A stretch of DNA of 64,000 nt from Oryzias latipes (lineage: Eukaryota; Chordata; Actinopteri; Beloniformes; Adrianichthyidae). The first letter of the stretch is position 1, and each line of letters opens with the position of its first letter. Shown here piece after piece: positions 1 to 11,224 of this stretch. The stretch covers positions 8,399,261 through 8,463,260 of the forward strand of contig NC_019866.2 of the NCBI RefSeq assembly GCF_002234675.1, in the 5' to 3' direction. The position numbers and the translations under genes were made by a program. Under the pieces are notes generated by a model. It made no database searches. It saw only the letters and a program-made list of their open reading frames with translations, and had not been told where the DNA came from.

Positions 1-252
1 AAATCAGGCCCGAAATCAGAGTTAATTTTTAATTGGTACTATAGCCAGACAGTAACTTACTGAGTAAGCCACTTCTGAACCAATGTATTACAAGTCACAA
101 AAACACTGTAAATAATTTATTCATTCCTTGTTGTGAAACTTGTTGCATTTAAGGCTTTATAGGAGCATTACCTCAGCTCAACAACGACTATTTTTAAACT
201 TAAGGAGACTCAAAGTAGGAGAGATGTCAAACTAGGGACGCAGAGAACTTAC

Positions 253-540
253 TCGACTCAGAACCGTTAGAAAGCGACAGGAGGAGCTCTAAAGTCCAAA
301 AGATGGAAAGTAAGCGACGACAGCTGAAGTCCTCCATTAAAACGTAAAAACAAAACAAACAAACAAACAAATGTAGCAAATATGTCCGGGCAGCTCTTAG
401 CCCTCGTCTGCTTCACCTCCCTCTGTTGACTTTTCGGGAGGAAGCGAAGCTAAGCTAACGCTGCCGTTCCAGCTCCCAGGACTTCATCACGGCGGAGGAA
501 ACCGGCCCTCCCTTCCACCACTGGCACGCGCACATTTGCC
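253..540 (-). other. GC-richer block with exon-like signals, possible gene start or last exon
   Basis: This is the only GC- and CpG-richer patch in the first 1.5 kb. On the minus strand it holds a strong donor-type GTAAGT directly left of 253. An AG acceptor at 289-290 would define a 36-nt exon. The patch could be the promoter or first exon of a minus-strand gene running off the left edge. Its right part (from 450) could instead be the tail of the ICAM-like gene. No protein is recognisable, so this is a pointer and not a gene call. Confidence 0.25.
341..372. repeat. short A/C-rich (CAAA)n microsatellite
   Basis: An imperfect CAAA/CAAAA tandem stretch lies in otherwise unique sequence at the left end of the window. 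No coding or regulatory role is visible. Confidence 0.6.
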
Positions 541-628
541 CACCCCACCCCCGCCAAACACATGCAGAAAATGCAGCAGCTGAGCAACAGGCTGCAGTCC
601 ACGAGACTGGAAAATATAAAAATACCAC
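450..628 (-). other. candidate last exon (transmembrane/tail) of the ICAM-like gene
   Basis: Behind an AG at 630-629 the minus strand stays open in exactly the phase left by the Ig5 exon. It encodes a hydrophobic stretch (GIFIFSSL, then LLLSCCIFCMCLAGVGW), a short basic tail with FLRRDE, and a stop at 452-450. Joining it would give about 510 residues, close to a five-domain ICAM. Against it: the acceptor has a poor pyrimidine tract, an Asp lies inside the hydrophobic stretch, and the sequence overlaps a GC-rich patch. This is inference from frame and hydropathy only. Confidence 0.3.
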
Positions 629-769
629 CTAAAACCATCACACCTCCATTTGAAACCATTCTGGTCTATCAAAAACAGGAACAACAAATAACAACATGTT
701 AGGAAATATTCAAGGTTTTTTGCAGAAACCAGCCAACATGGCTTTATTTTATTTTGAAAGGCCAACATG

Positions 770-1460
770 TTAAATACCCACTCCAATGTAAATCGTGTTT
801 TTGTGTTTTTAACATGTTTTTGTGGCATTTTTGTGACGATGGAGGACATATCAAAACCAAATTAAGCGTAAAGTAGCATTTTTGAGTGTTTCTTTATTCA
901 AATCATTGTGAATCAAGTGCAGACGAAAAACAGCCTTATGCTATCTTGTGGGGTCCAGATGACCCCACCCAAACATTGATGGGTTATCCCTAACATGACA
1001 AAGGTGGATAGAATTTCAAGTTTTCCATGGACATTGAAGATCAAAAATCATTGAGAAAAAAAGGTTAAGCGCCCTGTCTTGTGGGTTCCAGGTGACCCCA
1101 CTCCCAACTTTAACGTGCCTTAGAATCCACAAGGGATAGCAGTGATGTCAGTGGTCCAATTTTCACACCACAAACTCTCTGTTCCTCTCCACTCTGATGC
1201 ACCCACGTGCAGACGAATAGATCCATGTGTGTCTTCGTTTTCCTTGTCCGAAATGGCATCTGGCTCTAATGGCTGGATAGCTCCAAAATGTTTACTATTT
1301 TTGTTTCACCGGTAATGTTAGGTTGGTGATGTGAAGGGCTGTGAGCTAGTGGGAGTATGAACACTAGCATGTTGAGAAGTAGAGTGTGCCAACGGTTCCA
1401 ACTACAACTCAGAGGCATTATGGGTACTGTAGTCAGGTGCCTTGCAAAGTGTTGTTGCTT
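770..1460. repeat. dispersed terminal-repeat element, copy 1, interrupted by a miniature transposon
   Basis: About 165 bases at 770-930 match the start of the element seen whole at 24641-25215 (ACCCACTCCAATG near the end, then a match around GTGAATCAAGTGCAGA). The match resumes at about 1139-1460 (GCTGGATAGCTCCAA, then CAACTCAGAGG). The gap at 931-1138 is filled by a different element of the CCCTTGTGCTATC family, so that element inserted into this one. The right terminal repeat of copy 1 is not clear. Confidence 0.6.
931..1138. mobile_element. degenerate miniature transposon, CCCTTGTGCTATC family
   Basis: This segment is related to the reverse complement of the copy at 55985-56186. Shared landmarks are GATGACCCCACCC, CATGACAAAGGTGGA, TCCATGGACA, CATTGAGAAAAAAAGGTT and GACCCCACTCCCAA, in that order. 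Its ends are eroded (CCTTATGCTATC on the left, CACAAGGGAT on the right), which makes it an older copy. It has no coding capacity and sits inside another repeat. Confidence 0.65.
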
Positions 1461-1654
1461 CATTTGTTTGTGAGTCAATTGAATAAAGTTAAACTTATCT
1501 GTTTTTTTTTTCACTAGATGCGTCTTGTAGTATAAAAAAATACTTTACTTTTTTATACTTTACTTTTTCTTTGACCAGAGAGGCACAATGGAGTGATAAA
1601 AGGCTTTGTAGGAGACAAGTTGCAGAGTAAGAATAAGCTCATGCCCATACTTAC

Positions 1655-4600
1655 TTTTCACGGTGACCCTGACAGTTTTAGAGACATTTCCTGCTTCGTT
1701 CCAAGCATGGCACGTGTAAGAGCCCATGTTTAATCCGGTAGCATTATGGATTGTCAAACGGGAAACTCCATCTTCTGTTTTCTCCACCACATTGGCCATT
1801 CGGTAGTAAGTCCAGGAGTAATCCGGTCGCGGGCCACCCATTGAAGAGCATTTCAGGTCCAAAGTGGCTCCAAGTTGGACGTCGGCACTTTCAAGCTCGA
1901 CTATATCAGTAGGTGGATCTGAAGGCAAAAGAAAAGATCTGGGATCACAGTAACATGACACACAACTTCTCAAAAATCTACAAGTATTTGACTTACATAA
2001 CACAATCACATTCACTGTGAAGTTGATGCTTGACACATGATTGAACGATCTGACAATGTATTGGCCTGCATCTCTCCTTGTAAGGTATTCTGGTAGCTCC
2101 ACCTCCTCCTCATCTTTGTACCAGATCTCAGAAGGTTCGGGAAAGCCTTCAGTACATGGCAAGCGACGGGTGTTCTCTGCTACAGTTAAAGTGCTCAGAC
2201 ACGTCTTCTCTGGGCCGTCTAATAGAGCATTACAAAAAAAGTTATATGTTTAAAACTTCAAATAAACTGTCCTATTACCAGAAATATGAAAACATATTTG
2301 TGTCAGAGCAGATTAAATTCAAAAATTATTTAAATTTTTATTCATTTGTTTTTAAATAACTTAAAAAAAAAATCTCAATACTCACAAAACACTGAAACCT
2401 GGAAGGTCTTATTGGCTTTAACCCGCCCTTCAGCTTGAACTGTGTATATTCCGGTATCGTTTCTTCTTAGGGGAATGCTCAAGCTTATAGGAAGTTGATT
2501 TTTCAGCCACTCAACTTTTGGCCTGGGATTTCCAGTCACATAGCATTTCCCTTCTAAAGTTTCCCCTTCCTGTACGGTCAGATCTGAACACCTAATATCC
2601 GGTCCAACTAAACAAAAGAGGAGAAAAGTGAAGAAGTAGCTGACAGACATTCATTTATTAAATGACACTTTAGTGTAAAGGGGCATTTTGGAACCTGTGA
2701 TTTAGTTTATTCATGCAACCATGCAGTAAAACTTAATACTTACATAAAACTTCAATGCTATAGCCTTGTGAAGATACATTTAACTGTGGCCCCTTTGGCC
2801 CTAAGTCCATAAATGCCTCACATCTGAATGTGGCTCTGTTGTCTTGTCTCCGCGGTAAAAATGGGTAGAAAATTGTCTCATTCGTGGGTTTCAGGCTGGA
2901 GCTGTTTAGAATGTTTTCAAAGATAAATTCGTCATCTTTGTACCACCGTACTGTCAGATTCCGACCTGGTGCAACATTGGGGATGTCACATGTAAAGTTA
3001 TGTGTCTCCCCTTCTGTCATCACACCGTTCAAGCTGCTGGAACTGATGCTGATGTTTTCTGGGAAGGCTGAAGAAGAAGAAGTTGTCAAGCTCTCTTTAC
3101 AAGTCATTGCAAAAAAATTAATAAGTAAATAAAAAGGAAACTTACAGTAAAGAATAACGTCAAGATCAGCCACACAGGTTTCACCATTTAGAGGTGTTAA
3201 ATAGCACATGGGTTTGATACCCCATTCTGTGAGGCTCTCTATCGTCCATGTCAAATGAGTGACCTTTTTGAGTCCTGTTCCTCCAACTGCCTCCCAGCCA
3301 ATTCCTTCAATGTCACTCCGTGATGAAGAACAGTTGACTGAAACTGGGTCTCCATATTTCACCACAACCGACGAGGGACTCAACTCAATGGGACAGGGGG
3401 TTGTTTCACCTGGGACACAAGATTATAGTCACACAGAGATGATCATTTGCCCCGATGTCTTTTGGGGCAAAAACAGCTCTCTAAGTGGGTTCTATAGTTC
3501 CAGCCTTAAATGAGAGCAGACAATAAAGATGTGAACATAAAATATTCTTTAAAATCCCAAATATCAACCCTTGTTCTAACTCACTGCTAATATTTAGGAT
3601 GCACACTTTGTCGTTTTTTTAAAAATATCAAAGGTTTGGTTCTAAAAAAATTTCAATAGTTTTAAGTTTTATACCAACAGTGTGTTTATCAAAACATGTT
3701 GTTTTTTAAAAGGGATTTGCAGTTTTCCTTTAAGCCAATAGATCAAAATGTGTTTTTTCAGTTTGACTGTCTTTAAATCATGATGTTGGTGGTGGTTTTG
3801 TCTGGATTTGCAAACTTCAACTGAAGAAATACCAGCAGGTGTATTAAAAAAAAAACAGTAAAGATGGTCTCTTAAGTTAACTGAATGTCAAAAGAATTGT
3901 GACCTCAAAAAACTGAATTTCAAGTAAGATAAATTTGTTGTTTTCATTTTACCTTTTGTATGAAAATTTATTTACATTTCTGGTCAGTTTTGCATCCATT
4001 AATAGATTTACTGACTTTTTTTTTCATTGAAGCATTTAAGTTTTTTTGTAATATTAATTTAAGTATGGTCAGCACATTGATGAAAATGGCATAATTTAGG
4101 CCCACAACTCCCTTAACCCCTTAACACCACTTAATGCATATATACATCAAAGAAATTTGCCTCCAAAATTACCTTCATTTAGCATCTACTCAAAAGGATA
4201 AACAGTAGTCAGTTTTCTTTTCATAACCGGAAATAAATTAATGCGTCAAGGGGTTAAATGCAGTGCAACAACATTTTGTCATTCATTTATGGAAATCCAG
4301 TTATCTTTATTTTTTTTAGTTCATTTTTACCCTCTTTTAATTACTTGGTGAGTAGAACATTGTAAATGTAAAAAAATTAAAGAAAACAATTCCAAATTCT
4401 GACATATAACATTTGATCCAAATCCATAAATTGAAGTACAAAAACCAGGAAATCATAACCAGGAAAATAAAGATAGAAGTGTAGAGCATCAAGCATGATT
4501 GTGAGATGGAACCTTATAAGCTTAATGTTGGGTTTTATTGTTCTAATGGCTTTTTGAAGGTTAACCCACAAGTGAGAAATGTGTGGCAATAAACTGAGTA

Positions 4601-5577
4601 TTGGTCTAAAATGGTTGGACCACTTTTCTGTAAAACACAGAAAAAAACATTAAAATTGAGGCTTGATACAGCCCATGAGCTTCGTTTTACAAGTGCTAGT
4701 CCAGTTATCAGTCCATGACAGATGGAAGATAAATTGAAATCAGCCAGAGCAGAAGCTTGTGAAGCAACATGAACCTTGAAACCGACAAGGTTACAGGATG
4801 ACAGCTGATCGTCCATCATGACTTTCAGATTAAAAGCGAAAGGGAAGCTAGTTGTGTCAAAGGCAGCAGAAAAGTTGTGTGTGTGTGTGGGGGGGGGGGG
4901 GGGGGGGGGGGGATAAAGTGGATACTTCAGTTACGGCCAGAAGTTTCATAAAGATTTTTACAAGATTTGTGTGGGAGTTTAACATTTTAAAACGTTACTT
5001 TTCCAAACAAAAAAAGGAGGAAAAGAAAAACAATAACACTCACAAGAACTTTGATATTCCTGCAACATTTTGATTTAAACTATGAAGCAAATACTAACTG
5101 ATGGTGAAACTGCATATAAAAACACTTTATATTTCCCCCCTTGTGTGTGTGCTGCTGTTTAAAGTGGTGAGCAGATCTCAAGTGGAGATAAATGTGATGA
5201 GATCAGACCGTTTTACTTAGTGTTCAACGTCTCATTAACCATGTGATGAGATTGGAGACCTCAAAAGCCCCACTAACATTAAAATGTACTGTTTTGCGTT
5301 TATCTGAATGTTATAGCTTGTAATCATTACTAGAAAAAAACGTGAGCAATACAACAGCCGAGCATATTTTAGATTTTGAATTTGGAAGGATAACTTTCCC
5401 CTGTTCGTGTACTACTAAAAGCAAAAAAGGAACTTTTTACCCTAAGCTCATTAAGTCACATGGCTTACATCATAAACTCTTCTTTCTACAGGATTTTAGC
5501 TGACAATAAAATAGCCTACCTGTCACAATGAGAATGAGTCCAGCAAAGAGTTGAACAATCAGTATCCTCTCACTCAT
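1655..5577 (-). CDS. ICAM-like cell adhesion molecule, five Ig domains (last exon uncertain)
   Basis: Predicted type I membrane glycoprotein of the intercellular adhesion molecule family, ligands for leukocyte integrins. Coding exons run right to left: 5577-5520 (signal peptide MSERILIVQLFAGLILIVTG), 3409-3146 (Ig1), 3067-2744 (Ig2), 2607-2386 (Ig3), 2218-1997 (Ig4) and 1918-1655 (Ig5). Every junction is GT/AG and phase 1, as in Ig-superfamily genes. The pieces join in one frame for 451 codons. ICAM hallmarks are WGIKPMCY in Ig1 and FTCDIPNVAPGRNLTVRWYK plus FRCEAFMDLGPKG in Ig2; many N-glycosylation sequons follow. The ATG at 5577 is preferred over an in-frame one at 5724 because the hydrophobic leader follows it directly. 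A TATA-like TAAAAG lies at about 5737-5732. Exon 6 ends in an open donor, so a transmembrane/tail exon must follow; see the candidate at 450-628. Ortholog assignment within the ICAM family is unresolved. The neighbouring s1pr2 and dnmt1 support the ICAM call. Confidence 0.85.
4113..4257. mobile_element. TTAA-flanked miniature inverted-repeat element
   Basis: This 145-bp segment begins TTAACCCCTTAACACCACTTAATGC and ends as the inverted match GCGTCAAGGGGTTAA, with TTAA at both edges. TTAA target duplication and termini starting with C runs are typical of piggyBac-superfamily elements, so this looks like a non-autonomous MITE. It lies in the first intron of the ICAM-like gene and encodes nothing. 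Confidence 0.65.
4875..4912. repeat. (GT)n plus G-homopolymer tract
   Basis: A short GT run passes into about 24 consecutive G residues. It lies in ICAM-like intron 1. Homopolymer length here is probably polymorphic and error-prone in assemblies. Confidence 0.9.
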
Positions 5578-5786
5578 TGGATTTGTTTTGTCATCTGATT
5601 TGAGCAGTGTCCTCTGTGGTTCATTCCAGCTCCTCTTGCTTTGTCGTGTGGGGATCAATCTCTGTTTCGGTATGAATCTGTGACGGGCTTGGAGAGCAGA
5701 GAGATAGTGTAACAGAGTCAGCACTCAGGCTCTTTTACACAGATACCACACATACTAAGCAGTTTGGTGTGTGAAAGGGGAGACGA

Positions 5787-5802
5787 GGGGGGGGGGGGGG
5801 GG
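5787..5802. repeat. G-homopolymer tract
   Basis: Sixteen consecutive G residues lie about 210 bp upstream of the ICAM-like start codon, just beyond the likely promoter. Such runs can form G-quadruplexes; no function is shown. Confidence 0.85.
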
Positions 5803-8800
5803 TTCTAGGATGGAGTTGAATCGTGGCATTCATTAGTAAGGCGGTCTCAAACTGCTGCATTTTTCCAGTCTTTGTACATACTTGCACTTAATCCTGAAGG
5901 CTGGGATTTATTTAGCTTATATTATTGTTTGTTTGCTTGCTTAAGACAGGGACAGCATATATTAATGACATTTAAAATGCTAATATGGTTAAAGCTTTTA
6001 AGGCTACGGTAAGTTTCATTTTTATTCCCTAGACAGGTTGATAGTCCCTAAAAAAATCTATAGATTCATGTTTAGAATCTATGGAGATTCATTGGTGAAG
6101 TGAAGTTTTTACTTGATAAAACTAGTTCTGATCCAGTTACATCCAATGAGAATTGCTTTTGCTTGAACATTGGCACATTTTGGAGGAAAACAAATAGCTT
6201 GTGCAACCTGACCTGAATTTAAATGAGAGACAGAGTTGAGTCATTTTCAGAACTTAGATTTGGGCCAGCAGATGTCAGGGCACCATTCAACAACTAGATC
6301 AACTCTACTTACTGTAGCCTTGACAACCAGATTTACTGGTAGATCCCCCTTTTTTGTTTTCTTGTGTTGTCACAATGCTACATTTATTGGCTACTAATAA
6401 AACAAACAGTAATGTTTGCACTTGCAAAAAACAGATCAAAACCTGAACACATAATACAATTTTACACAGAAATAGACCATGTAAAAAGAATGGACAGCTC
6501 AGCCCTTCTCCCGTGTTCCCAAATGGGAAGTACCATTGCTTCCTGAAATGGGCGCCACCATGTTGAAACCAGTGACAGTGATTGGTCCAAGTCGCTCTGA
6601 GTCTATGGCAGTGGCGACAGTAGTTGCCGTAGATCAGGAAGCAATAGTCAGGGATTTTGCCTCATTTGCAAGAGCCGGAGGTAAGACATTTTCTGTGGGT
6701 GAAGTCACACCTCGATTGGTCTATTGTTTTTAGAATCTGTGGATCATACACAATATTGTGCTAAATAAAAACTACCAGAAAGCACCTGTAGAAATGGGCT
6801 TCTTTTGTGAAATCACTCCTATGTTCTGGCAGTCTGGAAAAGGCCCACACATCGTAAGATGGCCAGCTCACTCACACCCACACAGTGCCATCTCTGCAAG
6901 ACTATATTTACACGTTTTAATCACTGCTGTCAGGACTGAACTTTATGAAGACTTCATCCTGAGATTGAAGCATATTCGACTCTTACTTTTCTGTGGAACC
7001 ATCAGCAATGACTCCTGAATAGATTTCCCCTGCACTTTCTCTTTCACACCCCCATCTCATTCCAGCTGTTATGAAATTCCAGATTGGGACTTTCCCAGAT
7101 AAATAATCTGGGAAGTAAACTCTCCTCATGGTCCGATGAAAGATTTTTGAAAACTGGGGTCACAGTATTGTTATCTTTTGTTTCTGGGAAGCAAATCTTA
7201 AGCAACAAAGACAAAATCTTGAAGCAACAACTTTTTTCAAGAGGGTGAAAAGCATGCAGTGTAATTATATCCTCCCTGAGCTCCTGTGATCTACAGCAAT
7301 GAAGAGCCAGTATAATGTGTTTGTTGTGGAGGAGGAAATGGGAGAATGTTTACTTTAATCCAGTGGGATCAGAGGTTACTGGATTCACAATAAAGAATCT
7401 GCTCGTAGTATTCTACCCCCCCAACTTGGGAATGTTTATACATTAGCTGCATACCAAACTCTAATCTGTTGAGCTGAGCCCTGTTTCCCAGAATCATTGT
7501 ATCGGGAATAAAAAAGTCACGGCTGTTGATTAACACATTATTGAGTGGCGTGAAGCACATTTCACTTTTCTTCTGTGTATTAAAGCAGTTATTACTTTCT
7601 ATGGGAGCTTTCCAGTCATGAAAAAAGAAACCTAGAGCGTAGTAAACTGTTCACAGGTCATTAGCATCAGCCTTACTCAAATGTTACCACATGAACACTT
7701 CAAAGTAATCTGGAATATAATTATTCTCACTTTAAAGGATTATCAGCATTTAAATAAATCCCCTTGAATCTCATGGAATGAATTCTTTTTTTGATATCTT
7801 AAAAATATAAGCGTGCGTTACTTTTATATTATTTGTATGTCTGAAGACCAATTTCCTTTTTTTTCTGTCCTAAAAGAGAAGTGATACAGAAGCAGAAACC
7901 CCCAGAGTCTATTAAAAGAAAGTGAAAGAGCTGAAGTCAAAGATCGGAAGCTTCTAGGGAAAAGGAGTCATGAGTGAGTCATGTTTCCTCTGGTGGTCTT
8001 GTGTTTCCGGGAAGGTTTCTGAAACAGTTAAGAAAAAGTTGGGAGGAAAAACTACAGATCTGTAAAAGTATTTGTGCTCACATGATGGTCAAAAAAGAGG
8101 TTGCGCAAACAGCATGTGGGATTCATTAACACTTTCTAAGGCTTTTCCTGCAGCAAAGAGGAAAATGCTGTAAAAACAGGATCATGGAGAGGAAAGACAC
8201 AAACGCTCCATTAGATTTCGAAGTGTGAACGCAGAAATAAATGAGTCATGGATTGATTGATAGGCTGATCTAGTGGTGTTAAATAACACTCATCTTTAGA
8301 GCTTCTCTCAGCCTTAACGCTTCATTTGTGAAAGCGAAAGACTCTCCCAGCATGTCGCCCGCATGCATACTGAAGGCTGAGCTGGCTGTAACATGATCAT
8401 GAAAAATTAATGGATAAAACAGGGGTCCTTCTGTGTCCACATTCCTTCTGTCTTTGCCTGCTATCCACTTCATCTCTTGTAAGGACAATCTGAGAAATAT
8501 TCTCTCTTTTTCTGTATAGTCTAACTGTTGTGAAGAAACTTGGTAACATTTGTAGAGAAATCTAAAAATATTGAAAGCAGTTTTCAGTTCTAGCCATTCT
8601 TTATTTAAAAAAAAGGTTCTTCTGATAACATTTCTTTAGAACACAATGTTTTTTCTTAGCTGTCAGTTCTGTATAATTACAATGAAAATATAAAAATACA
8701 CTGAAAGAAATTCTATTTCTTCACTATTTTCCCAGGAAATGTAAAATTAAGACGGATCATTTCTTATATATTTCATGTCTTACATGTTTTCTAACTCATT

Positions 8801-10660
8801 GCATCTGTTTTCACTCAACTGTTCTTTGGAAGCAGTCCTAGCTGTTGTAAAAATTCCCAGAAACCATATGAGAATGGCAATTGTTGGGATGAATGCAACA
8901 TAAAAATCTTGCAGATTGCTTCACTTTGAATATAGTTAAAATCAACACCCAGATTTGATTTGGAAGAAAGGGGCCAATGAAGTGTTTGTATCCAGTCAAT
9001 ACTACATATAATTCAACAACAAATTTTTCCTTTCTTTGTCATTAAACCACAGTAAGCCTCACTGATGTGGAGGCTGGGACCTTCTTTTAAGGGTACTTGC
9101 ATCCAGGCTAATATTTTATAGGAGTTCCCCTAACATGCAGGGGTTACTCAATTGTATCTTATTATTTCTAATAATGTAAGGTCTGATGTTGATCACAAGG
9201 TGTGACTTTTGTACCATATGACACTACATCCCCATGTTCAGGTCAAGAGAGACATCAGAGAGATGATGAGTATAGAAATCGTTTTGGAAGAGCGGAAAAT
9301 AAAGAATTTATTACCAGCAGGATGAATGCTCAAGAATGCAAGGATCCAAGGAAAAACACATAAACACAAAAAATGCAGAAATATTTGAGTCACTGTTGTG
9401 TCCACCATACATTTCAAAGCGAGAGGCTTTCCTACAAAGGAAAGTCATTTAACAGGAATGCCAATTCAGTCTGCTTGTCCTTTATAAAAATCACATATTG
9501 ATAAAGCAATCGTGGGAAAACTGTCTTCTGAGACTTGAAAAAAAGGAAGAGAAAAAGTGTGGTGAAGGTTTTGACGTGCTCCACATCATGACCTTTCAGA
9601 CTGTAAAGGCAGATGAATACAGTGGCTGCAGCTCATCCTGTAATTTTGATTTACAGTATTTGTGGACTGATGGCTGAAGAACCTGTTAAAGTTTGAATCA
9701 TTTAAGATGATGACACCACTGAACTTATTTTAAAACAGTAAAAAAAAGTCTTTTTTTGCTATTTCTTTCACAAAGAAATTGCTCAACTCTTGTTAGGAAA
9801 AATAATTTTTAAAGACAGAGAAGTGAAATTAATTGTGGGAGTCTGAGTTTCAGTTGTCATGTGGAGCTTTCACTTCACGATAGCAAATTGAAAAGTTTTA
9901 CAACTAAACAACCAGATCCTAAAATCAGGTAAAGACGTTGACTGCCATAGTTTGTTGTCCTCTGACTATCTTTAGCTAAATTTCTCTCAGAGAAACTATC
10001 ATTTTTTTCTCAGACACCGACTTTAATAACCAAGAGCTGAAACTCCTCTAAGCCTTATCTTGTACTTTAATTTCAAAAATGCCAAACTAAAGTAATACAG
10101 AAAACTAATTTTGACATGACGATGTTGTAGCAACAAAATTAAAGTATGTGTACAAGCTTTTCTTTTTATTCTTTTTTAGTCTTTAGCTTGTGGGATACGT
10201 TTTCAGCTTTGATCGAAAGAAATATGAATTTTTTTCCCCAAATTGAAATTCATAACTTTGTCTCCTTTTCTGTGAAGAAACATAATTCAAAACAAATTTT
10301 CAATGACCCTATATTGTACACTTACCCACAAATTTATAGTACATAGAGGGTGTTTAAGTCTACTGGAAACAGGGCTAAAAATAAAGTGTTAAAAGTGAAT
10401 GTCCTGTATCTTCATTCTGTGTTCCTCCTGTCTGGGGCTACTGTTAGCCCTCTAGGGCCTCTCCTGCTTCATTATTGAAAATTCAACTACTTTCTCATAC
10501 ATTCCCTCACATTTTATCCTCTTTCATGAGGGAACCAAACATTATTTTCTCACACCCTATTGCACCTGCAAATTAGAGATAAAAACCACAAATTTGGCTT
10601 CATCATTGATGGTCTTTATGATAACTGACCAATATGATCAAAAATTGATCTGCTGAGAGG
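5803..10660. other. intergenic stretch without a recognisable gene
   Basis: The sequence is AT-rich, with short random open frames only. I saw no splice-flanked conserved peptide, tRNA or strong CpG cluster. The stretch at about 6480-7020 is less AT-rich and has short open frames on the plus strand, but no recognisable product; it may be old repeat. Confidence 0.6.
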
Positions 10661-10668
10661 GTCTTGCA

Positions 10669-11224
10669 ATGGATTTCGGAGAATATTCTGATCATGATGT
10701 TGAGGAAGAGGTCACATTGCTAGAAATGAACATTATTTTGAAGAAGAGGATGAGGGTGAAGACCAATTATTACTAAAACAAAACTAAACAGCCAGTTAGC
10801 AGCCAGCATCAGGACCGGTCAGTCCACAGTTAGCTGAGGACCAGAACAAGTCCATCAGACAGCAAGTGTAGAAATATGGAAGTTGTGAAAAATGAGCCAC
10901 GATTGCAACCAGGGGCAGAACACCAGCTTTTGGAGCCACCATCAGGAGAATTTAGGAGAATGCTGGCACCAACCCTCTACTCAACCCACAGAACCAACAT
11001 GCCAAGCCTGCATTAAGTATGATGCTGTTGCAGTAAATGTCTGACATTAATGTCTTGCAAGAAATAGATTCATAGATTCTAGTAACATTTCTGATCTTCT
11101 CATTATTCAAGATTGTAGTCAGTAGAAAAAAAAGAAGTGCTGCAAAGTCTGTGGACCCAAGTTGAACAGGAAAACTCAATACAAACACAGCAAGTGTATG
11201 ATGTGCAACACTCACATACAGTAA
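10669..11224 (+). mobile_element. piggyBac-like transposase remnant (internally deleted)
   Basis: From the ATG at 10669 the plus strand encodes a very acidic start (MDFGEYSDHDVEEE, then after a frame change HYFEEEDEGEDQ), as in piggyBac transposases. The last 30 codons before a TAA at 11222-11224 read KKCCKVCGPKL and then SKCMMCNTHIQ. This is a CxxC...CxxC cysteine-rich tail like the C-terminal zinc-binding domain of this superfamily. The catalytic core between them is missing or unreadable and stops interrupt the frame. A CCC-rich motif after TTAG near 10449 could be a terminal repeat, but I could not pair it with a right end. The element is broken and not functional. Confidence 0.5.

Noticed and set aside
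5578-5724. Upstream in-frame ATG of the ICAM-like gene
   Set aside because: It would bury the signal peptide behind a 49-residue polar extension; the ATG at 5577 gives a standard leader.
6364-7018. Cluster of three plus-strand frames with less AT-rich composition
   Set aside because: No splice logic, no recognisable domain and stops between frames; probably old repeat.
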